DNA of 64,000 nt, taken from positions 379,732 through 443,731 of the forward strand of contig NZ_KQ947991.1 of NCBI RefSeq assembly GCF_001513975.1. The letters run 5' to 3'. Below, piece by piece: positions 59,168 through 64,000 of this stretch. Every line of letters begins with the position of its first letter. Positions within the stretch are counted from its first letter, which is position 1. The notes beneath the pieces were generated by a model. That model was not told the origin of the DNA and made no database searches. It saw only the letters and a list, made by a program, of their open reading frames with translations. The stretch is from Streptomyces curacoi (lineage in GTDB: Bacteria; Actinomycetota; Actinomycetes; Streptomycetales; Streptomycetaceae). The translations under genes and the position numbers were made by a program.

Positions 59168-60073
59168 TCAGTAGACGCTGACGCCATAGGCGCTGAGGGC
59201 CTCCGTGACCGGCTGGAAGAAGGTCGTGCCGCCGGAGGAGCAGTTGCCGCTGCCGCCGGAGGTCAGACCGTACGCGGTGCCGTTGCTGCCGTAGAGCGAG
59301 CCGCCGGAGTCACCGGGCTCGGCGCAGACGTTGGTCTGGATCAGACCGGAGACGATGTCGCCGCCGCCGTAGTTGACGGTCGCGTTGAGGGCGGTGACCC
59401 GGCCGCTGTGCGTACCGGTGGTGGAGCCGTCGCGGATGACGGTGGTGCCCACGCTCGGCGTGGCCGCGCGGGTGATGTCCACGCCGTTCGCGGTGCCGGG
59501 CCGGCTGACGGACCCGCTGTAGCGCACGATGCCGTAGTCGTTGCCCGGGAAGCTGGAACCGGCGGTCGAGCCGATGACCTGGGTGCGGCCGGAGTTGGAG
59601 TACCAGGTGCCCGCGCCGTCGGTGCAGTGTCCGGCGGTCAGGAAGTACTGGTTGCCGCTGCTGTCCTGGACGTTGAAGCCGAGCGAGCAGCGCCAGCTAC
59701 TCGCATAGATGGCGTCGCCGCCCTGGATGAACTTGCTGAACTTGCCGGGGGTGCGCTTGATCGTGAGCGCGTCGGCGTTGGCCCCGGCCTGCTGCTTTAT
59801 CTTCGCTATCTCCGCCTGGGAGACCGTGCTGTCGACGGTCACCATGACGCGGTTGGTCTTGCTGTCGACGGCCCAGGCGGTGCCCGGGATGTCGGCCTTC
59901 AACACCGAGCCGCTGGCGCTCTTGAGCTCGGCGGCGCTGAAGGTGCTGGGGGTGTCGGCCGCGGTCGCGTTGGGGATCGCGATCGCTGCTGCGGCTACGA
60001 AGCCGGTGGAAACGGCGATCAGCCGGGTCCGTCTCGTGACGCCGCTGCGGGGGGTGGTGCGCTTGATCCTCAC
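59168..60073 (-). CDS. Secreted Streptogrisin-type S1 serine protease
   Basis: This 301-residue preproprotease is close in size to Streptogrisins A/B. The signal peptide is GFVAAAAIAIPNATAAD, and a propeptide of about 75 residues follows. The mature chain has His in YFLTAGHCTDG, Asp in FPGNDYGIVRY and Ser in CAEPGDSGGSLYG; four Cys form the two conserved disulphides. The ending FFQPVTEALSAYGVSVY parallels the paralogue at 55139, which has a longer propeptide. The GTG at 60073 follows GGAGGGAAC. It probably degrades protein during aerial growth. Confidence 0.96.
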   Translation of the reverse strand: MRIKRTTPRSGVTRRTRLIAVSTGFVAAAAIAIPNATAADTPSTFSAAELKSASGSVLKADIPGTAWAVDSKTNRVMVTVDSTVSQAEIAKIKQQAGANADALTIKRTPGKFSKFIQGGDAIYASSWRCSLGFNVQDSSGNQYFLTAGHCTDGAGTWYSNSGRTQVIGSTAGSSFPGNDYGIVRYSGSVSRPGTANGVDITRAATPSVGTTVIRDGSTTGTHSGRVTALNATVNYGGGDIVSGLIQTNVCAEPGDSGGSLYGSNGTAYGLTSGGSGNCSSGGTTFFQPVTEALSAYGVSVY

Positions 60074-60484
60074 TTGTCGTTCCCTCCAAGGGAAGTCGGG
60101 GGCCCGCGTGGGGTCGGGGCCCGTGAGGCGCAGTCAGAGGCCGCGTTCTCCGGATTCCGAACACGCCGTGCCCCTGACAAGCGCTGAGGGGGAGTATTCG
60201 GCCGAACGAACGGTAGGCGCAAGGGCGCCTTTCGGCCGTCAACCTTTGAACGATCTACGAAAGTTGACCCCGGCGTCGGCGGCGTGGCGCAGCGCGAGCC
60301 GTCGCCTCGGCCGAGTGCTGAAGTGCGAGCTCCCGACCGTCCATCGGCGTTCTCGCCCGCCGCGGTTCACCCGCCCCGATCAGCCCGGTGGCAGCGGTGG
60401 CCCCGGAAGGCCCTCGTGTCACCGCCGGTCACCCACGTCCCGGGGATGTCCGGAAGTCGCCCTTCCGTTACTCGTGCCCCAGGG
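60074..60484. other. Long upstream region of the Streptogrisin-type protease
   Basis: These 411 bases have no supported gene. Two inverted repeats stand out: AGGCGC/GCGCCT around AAGG (60215-60230), and GTCAAC/GTTGAC around 19 bases (60238-60268). Both are 140-195 bases upstream of the protease and may be regulator sites. The part near 60400 lies just beyond the DUF5685 gene. Confidence 0.45.
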
Positions 60485-61741
60485 CTAGCAGCCGTCGCAG
60501 GGGCAGCAGCAGTCGCAGCCGTCACCGCAGTCACGGCAGCAGCCCTCGCGCTTCTTGCGGGACCACGGGCCCTCGTACTCCTTCGCGCAGCACAGCTTGC
60601 AGGTGCAGCACAACAGCCAGAACATCCCGCAGCCCGCCCAGAACCCACGCCGCCCCTTCGGCGGCTGGGGGGCCGGCCCGCCGCCGAACCCACCGAAGTC
60701 CCCGCCACCACCACCGCCGCCGCCGGGCGCTCCCCCGCCGCCGGCGTACGGGTGCCCGCCCGAGTGCGGGTGCTGTCCGGCATACGGGTTCCCGCTCGCG
60801 TAGGGATTCTGCGGCGCCCCGTACGGCCCCTGCCCCTGCTGCGGCGGGCCGCCATAAGGCCCCGGCTGGTGGGACGCGCAGGTCGGCACGGTGCCGAAGG
60901 CCCGGTCCACCGAGCGCCGCAGCTCGTGCACCAGCAGCAGGTGCGCGAGCCCGGCATCCCGGAACTCCACCTCACGCAGCGCCAACCGCACCCCGTGCGC
61001 GGCGTCGTCGGCGAGCCGCCGCGCCTCGGCGAGCGAGGTCCCGGTCGCGGTGAGCGGGTTCCACGCACCCGCCGCGGCGTCGGCCGCCTGGTCCTCCACG
61101 GCGTCCAGGAGATGCGCCAGCCGGCCGAAGAGGCGGCCGGCCTCGGCGAGCGGCTCGGCGTTGTGCGGCCGTCCGGCCAGGAGCGCGGTGTGCGCGAAGG
61201 CGGCGGCGGTCGCCGTCTCGGTCGGTTCGGTGACCGCGAGGATCGGCGTCCCGGGCCCGGCGAGCGCCTCGATGCCGCCCTGCCGGTCCACGGCGTCGAC
61301 CAGTATGGCGGTGTCGAAGCCTACGGCCGAGCCGGTACGGGCGCCCGCCGCATCCCAGCCGGCGGCCATCCGGCGCGCGGCGAGCGCCACCGGCTTACGG
61401 GCCAGCAGCCCGTCCCCGTCGGCGACATGGTCACGCACCTTGGCCGAGGCGAGCACCAGCGAGACGGCGGCGGCGAGCCGCGCGCCCTCCCCCTGCGCGA
61501 CGGAAGCGGTGCGCATCCCGCGCAGCGGGCACGGTCCCGCCGTACGCCGCGATCCGCTGTCCCACTGTGCCTGAGCCTCCGTCAGAACAGAGATGAGGAG
61601 CCCGTCGTAGTTGGTCACGATCCGCGCCAACTGACCGTGGTCTCCGCGCAATGCGAGGCACAGCCCGCACAAATGAGCCATCCATTCACCGGAGAGCTTC
61701 TCTCCGAGCCGATGACGGCAGGGCCTGACAATTCCGAACAT
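60485..61741 (-). CDS. DUF5685 protein with Cys-rich C-terminal tail
   Basis: This 418-residue protein begins with a mostly helical domain (MFGIVRPCRHRLGEKLSGEWMAHLCGLCLALRGDHGQLARI, of the family annotated DUF5685, recalled). After about residue 290 there is a Gly/Pro/Tyr-rich stretch (GPYGGPPQQGQGPYGAPQNPY, then Gly runs). The last 55 residues contain 15 Cys (LCCTCKLCC, GCCRDCGDGCDCCCPCDGC). The early Cys pairs (HLCGLC) could bind metal. It is probably cytoplasmic or palmitoyl-like membrane-associated. Function unknown. Confidence 0.8.
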   Translation of the reverse strand: MFGIVRPCRHRLGEKLSGEWMAHLCGLCLALRGDHGQLARIVTNYDGLLISVLTEAQAQWDSGSRRTAGPCPLRGMRTASVAQGEGARLAAAVSLVLASAKVRDHVADGDGLLARKPVALAARRMAAGWDAAGARTGSAVGFDTAILVDAVDRQGGIEALAGPGTPILAVTEPTETATAAAFAHTALLAGRPHNAEPLAEAGRLFGRLAHLLDAVEDQAADAAAGAWNPLTATGTSLAEARRLADDAAHGVRLALREVEFRDAGLAHLLLVHELRRSVDRAFGTVPTCASHQPGPYGGPPQQGQGPYGAPQNPYASGNPYAGQHPHSGGHPYAGGGGAPGGGGGGGGDFGGFGGGPAPQPPKGRRGFWAGCGMFWLLCCTCKLCCAKEYEGPWSRKKREGCCRDCGDGCDCCCPCDGC

Positions 61742-62052
61742 GACGCTCCCCCGTGGCTATTACGACGCTGAGCTGGCGCATCGTACCGATCGACGCGCCG
61801 ATCGCCCTGTCCGCGTCGTTCACCCGGACGCACCCCGTCTCACCCGTACGCCGCGAAGAATCATATTTCACTCACAGTCAGCAGCCGTACGTGGCATGCC
61901 CCTTGCGGGACACGGCCTCTCGACGTATTGGCTGTGCACCAGTACCGTCACAAACCCCCCGCGCGGCGTCTATCCACTTGGCGCGACGTCCGCATCATGG
62001 ATGACCATAGGGATGCGGAAGGTAAAAGAGACCGCTGTGAGAGGAGGCGTCC
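61742..62052. other. Divergent intergenic region, DUF5685 gene / sflA
   Basis: There is no supported gene in these 311 bases. The sflA ribosome site GAGAGGAGG lies at its right end. The left half contains AT-richer DNA (61855-61880) suitable for a promoter of the leftward gene. No clear operator is seen. Confidence 0.5.
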
Positions 62053-62490
62053 ATGGGATCGGTGCGCAAGGCGAGTGCCTGGCTGGGCCTCGTTGACGAC
62101 AACGATGACGAGCGTTACTACGACGACGACTACTCCGAAGGGACCGAGCCCGGGGATGCCTGGGTCACCGACCCGCGGGTCAAGGTGGCCACGGACGTCG
62201 CCGAGGAGAAGGGCCGCCGCATCGGTACGGTCACCCCGGACAGCTTCCGGGACGCCCGCGCCATCGGCGAGCTGTTCCGGGACGGGGTTCCGGTCATCAT
62301 GAACCTCACGGCCATGGAGCCCGCCGACGCCAAGCGCGTCGTCGACTTCGCGGCGGGGCTCATCTTCGGTCTGCGCGGCTCGATCGACCGCGTGTCCAAC
62401 CGTGTCTTCCTGCTGACCCCGGCCGACACGGAGATCATCAGCGGTGAGTCCGCGGCGCACCGCTCGGACGGCTTCTACAACCAGAGCTGA
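62053..62490 (+). CDS. sflA: SepF-like division-associated protein
   Basis: This 145-residue cytosolic protein of the SepF/YlmF family helps place or restrain FtsZ and cell tips in Streptomyces. It opens MGSVRKASAWLGLVDDND with a short amphipathic start, has an acidic linker, then the SepF core: VTPDSFRDARAIGELFRDGVPVIMNLTAMEPADAKRVVDFAAGLIFGLRGSIDRVSNRVFLLTP. It is shorter than SepF proper. The match to S. coelicolor SflA (SCO1749) rests on length and neighbours, recalled. The ATG at 62053 follows GAGAGGAGG. Confidence 0.9.
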   Translation: MGSVRKASAWLGLVDDNDDERYYDDDYSEGTEPGDAWVTDPRVKVATDVAEEKGRRIGTVTPDSFRDARAIGELFRDGVPVIMNLTAMEPADAKRVVDFAAGLIFGLRGSIDRVSNRVFLLTPADTEIISGESAAHRSDGFYNQS

Positions 62491-62526
62491 GGCAGGGCCG
62501 CTCACCGGCCCTGCCCCCTGGTGGGT

Positions 62527-63717
62527 TCAACGGAACGCGTCGAGTCCGGTGAGCGCCTTGCCCAGCACGAGCTGGTGCATCTCGACGGTGCCCTCGTAGG
62601 TGAGCACCGATTCCAGGTTGGTCGCGTGCCGCATCACGGGATATTCGAGCGAGATCCCGTTGGCACCGAGGACCGTCCGGGCCGTACGGCAGATGTCGAT
62701 GGCCTCGCGGACGTTGTTGAGCTTGCCGAAGCTGACCTGCTCGGGACGCAGGCGGCCGGCGTCCATCCGCCGCCCCAGATGATGGGCGAGCAGAATCCCC
62801 TTGTGCAGTTCGAGCGCCATGTCGGCGAGCTTGGCCTGGGTGAGCTGGAAGCCACCGATCGGCCGGCCGAACTGCTCCCGTGACTTCGCGTAGTCGAGCG
62901 CGGCCTCGAAACAGGACCGCGCCGCCCCCATGGCACCCCACACGATCCCGTACCGGGCGTGCGAGAGACAGCTGAGCGGCCCCTTCAGACCGACGACCTC
63001 GGGCAGCACGGCATCGGCGGGCAGCCGTACATCGTCCAGGACGAGCTCACTGGTGACGGAGGCGCGCAGCGACAGCTTGTGCTTGATCTCGGGGGCGGAG
63101 AACCCGTCGCTGTCGGCCGGCACGACGAACCCGCGAATCCCCTCCTCCGTCTGCGCCCACACGACGGCGACCCCGGCCACGGAGCCGTTCGTGATCCACA
63201 TCTTCCGCCCGTTGAGCACCCAGTCGGAGCCGTCCTTCTTGGCGTACGTCCGCATGGACGCCGGGTCGGACCCGTGGTCGGGCTCGGTCAGTCCGAAGCA
63301 CCCGATGACCTCCCCGGAGGCCATACGAGGCAGCCACTGCTGCTTCTGCGCCTCGCTCCCGAACCGGTGCACGGCGTACATGGCGAGAGACCCCTGCACG
63401 GAGACCAGGGAGCGGATCCCGGAGTCGGCGGCCTCCAGCTCCAGACAGGCGAGCCCGTACTGCACGGCTGAGGCACCGGCACAGCCGTACCCGCTGAGGG
63501 ACATCCCGAGGGCGCCGATCGCCCCGAGTTCCCGGGCCAGTTCACGGATGCCGGGCAGCTCGCCCCGCTCGTACCAGTCCGCGACGTACGGCACCACCCG
63601 GTCCGCGGCCCACTGCCGCACGGTGTCCCGGACGGCCAGGTCCTCGGGCTCCAGCAGATCGTCGATGCCGAGGGGGTCGGCGGGGTCGAACGGGGGCAAC
63701 TTCGAGGACGCGGACAT
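62527..63717 (-). CDS. Acyl-CoA dehydrogenase (glutaryl-CoA dehydrogenase-like)
   Basis: This 396-residue FAD enzyme introduces a double bond into acyl-CoA. It shows CFGLTEPDHGSDPASM and GRKMWITNGSVAGVAVV for FAD binding, LSHARYGIVWGAMGAARSCFEAALDYAKSREQFG, and the catalytic Glu in TYEGTVEMHQLVLG. Substrate-loop features favour glutaryl-CoA, so lysine or tryptophan catabolism is plausible. The ATG is at 63717. A palindrome 24 bases upstream is nearly identical to that before the aldehyde dehydrogenase. Confidence 0.93.
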   Translation of the reverse strand: MSASSKLPPFDPADPLGIDDLLEPEDLAVRDTVRQWAADRVVPYVADWYERGELPGIRELARELGAIGALGMSLSGYGCAGASAVQYGLACLELEAADSGIRSLVSVQGSLAMYAVHRFGSEAQKQQWLPRMASGEVIGCFGLTEPDHGSDPASMRTYAKKDGSDWVLNGRKMWITNGSVAGVAVVWAQTEEGIRGFVVPADSDGFSAPEIKHKLSLRASVTSELVLDDVRLPADAVLPEVVGLKGPLSCLSHARYGIVWGAMGAARSCFEAALDYAKSREQFGRPIGGFQLTQAKLADMALELHKGILLAHHLGRRMDAGRLRPEQVSFGKLNNVREAIDICRTARTVLGANGISLEYPVMRHATNLESVLTYEGTVEMHQLVLGKALTGLDAFR

Positions 63718-63740
63718 GGGACACCCTCCGGCAACGACTA

Positions 63741-63757
63741 AAACTAGCGGCGCTAGT
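63741..63757. promoter_or_regulatory. Operator palindrome before the acyl-CoA dehydrogenase
   Basis: ACTAGC, GGC, GCTAGT: perfect 6-base arms, preceded by AA. The 17 bases AAACTAGCGGCGCTAGT differ at one base from the site at 3405. A TetR-type repressor is likely. Confidence 0.65.
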
Positions 63758-63819
63758 CACGGCTCTGCGCCGACGCTACGACGCAGCGTCCCGGACGTCC
63801 AGTAGGGCTCCCACCGGGG

Positions 63820-64000
63820 TCAGGCGGAGACGCGGGACTCCGCGACCTCCCGCGGCTTGGGCAGCTCCACCGCAGGGGCCTCACACTGCATGGCGCGCGG
63901 CAGCCGCAACGCCATCACCGCCCCCAGCAACAACAACGCCGCACTCACGAGCAACGTCACATGCAGCCCGTGCACGAAGGAGTTCCGCGCCGCGTGCTGC
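63820..64000 (-). CDS. MFS drug-efflux transporter, C-terminal end (partial)
   Basis: The last 59 codons read QHAARNSFVHGLHVTLLV through LLLLGAVMALRLPRAM, then a cytoplasmic tail ending REVAESRVSA. The pattern SFVHGLHVTLLVSA plus a final helix is typical of the last segment of 14-TM DHA2 carriers (EmrB/QacA). The bulk of the gene is to the right of the window. It reads toward the acyl-CoA dehydrogenase promoter region. Confidence 0.75.
   Translation of the reverse strand, partial: QHAARNSFVHGLHVTLLVSAALLLLGAVMALRLPRAMQCEAPAVELPKPREVAESRVSA

Overview
The window is high-GC DNA, densely coding on both strands. It has GTG and TTG starts behind purine-rich ribosome sites, many 4-base stop/start overlaps, two rare TTA codons, LAxTG sorting, an SflA-type SepF homologue and many secreted hydrolases. 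Together these point to a Streptomyces chromosome. From memory and unverified, the gene order resembles the S. coelicolor SCO17xx interval: citrate transporter SCO1710, SGNH lipase SCO1725, dnaE2 SCO1739 and sflA SCO1749. No tRNA, rRNA, CRISPR array, complete insertion sequence or prophage gene was found.

Left part (1-19.5 kb). A partial MHS-type transporter, an alcohol dehydrogenase and an aldehyde dehydrogenase form a catabolic group. After them come a DUF3574 protein, a sugar-type ABC ATPase, a class F sortase coupled to a secreted protein with an atypical sorting-like tail, an MFS carrier and a CitMHS citrate transporter. A molybdopterin oxidoreductase follows a TetR gene and has a perfect palindrome in front of it. 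Homogentisate dioxygenase (hmgA) lies next to a GntR regulator. A lone type ISP specificity-like protein comes next, then a TetR/DrrAB-type efflux locus with two operator-like palindromes.

Middle (19.5-43 kb). An ECF sigma factor of SigK type (with a TTA codon) and its RskA-type anti-sigma factor face a set encoding a DUF4331 protein, a TPR protein and a His-rich NicO metal permease. A receptor-like Ser/Thr kinase, an SGNH lipase and a subtilisin follow. Next is an apparent exopolysaccharide locus: a membrane protein (with a TTA codon), a FemAB/CelD-like acyltransferase, two family 2 glycosyltransferases, a polysaccharide deacetylase, a 1284-residue flippase/GT-C-like fusion, and a convergent membrane-anchored glycosidase. 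An AAA ATPase and a DUF72 protein close the section, each beside a tandem repeat.

Right part (43-64 kb). It begins with small regulators, acetyltransferases and a DUF402 protein. A cell-wall-anchored LPMO and a lipase follow. Truncated MarR and cupin genes sit fused head to head. The SOS-type mutasome pair dnaE2/imuB-like has two LexA-box-like sites upstream. Two paralogous chymotrypsin-fold proteases flank a slipin, a hydrolase and a membrane protein. After these come a DUF5685 protein with a Cys-rich tail, sflA, an acyl-CoA dehydrogenase and the end of a drug-efflux carrier.

Three cross-window patterns stand out. Short palindromic elements appear to have inserted in frame inside at least two genes, probably four. 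One operator motif occurs upstream of both the aldehyde dehydrogenase and the acyl-CoA dehydrogenase, 60 kb apart. TTA codons suggest bldA control of the ECF sigma factor and of the exopolysaccharide locus.
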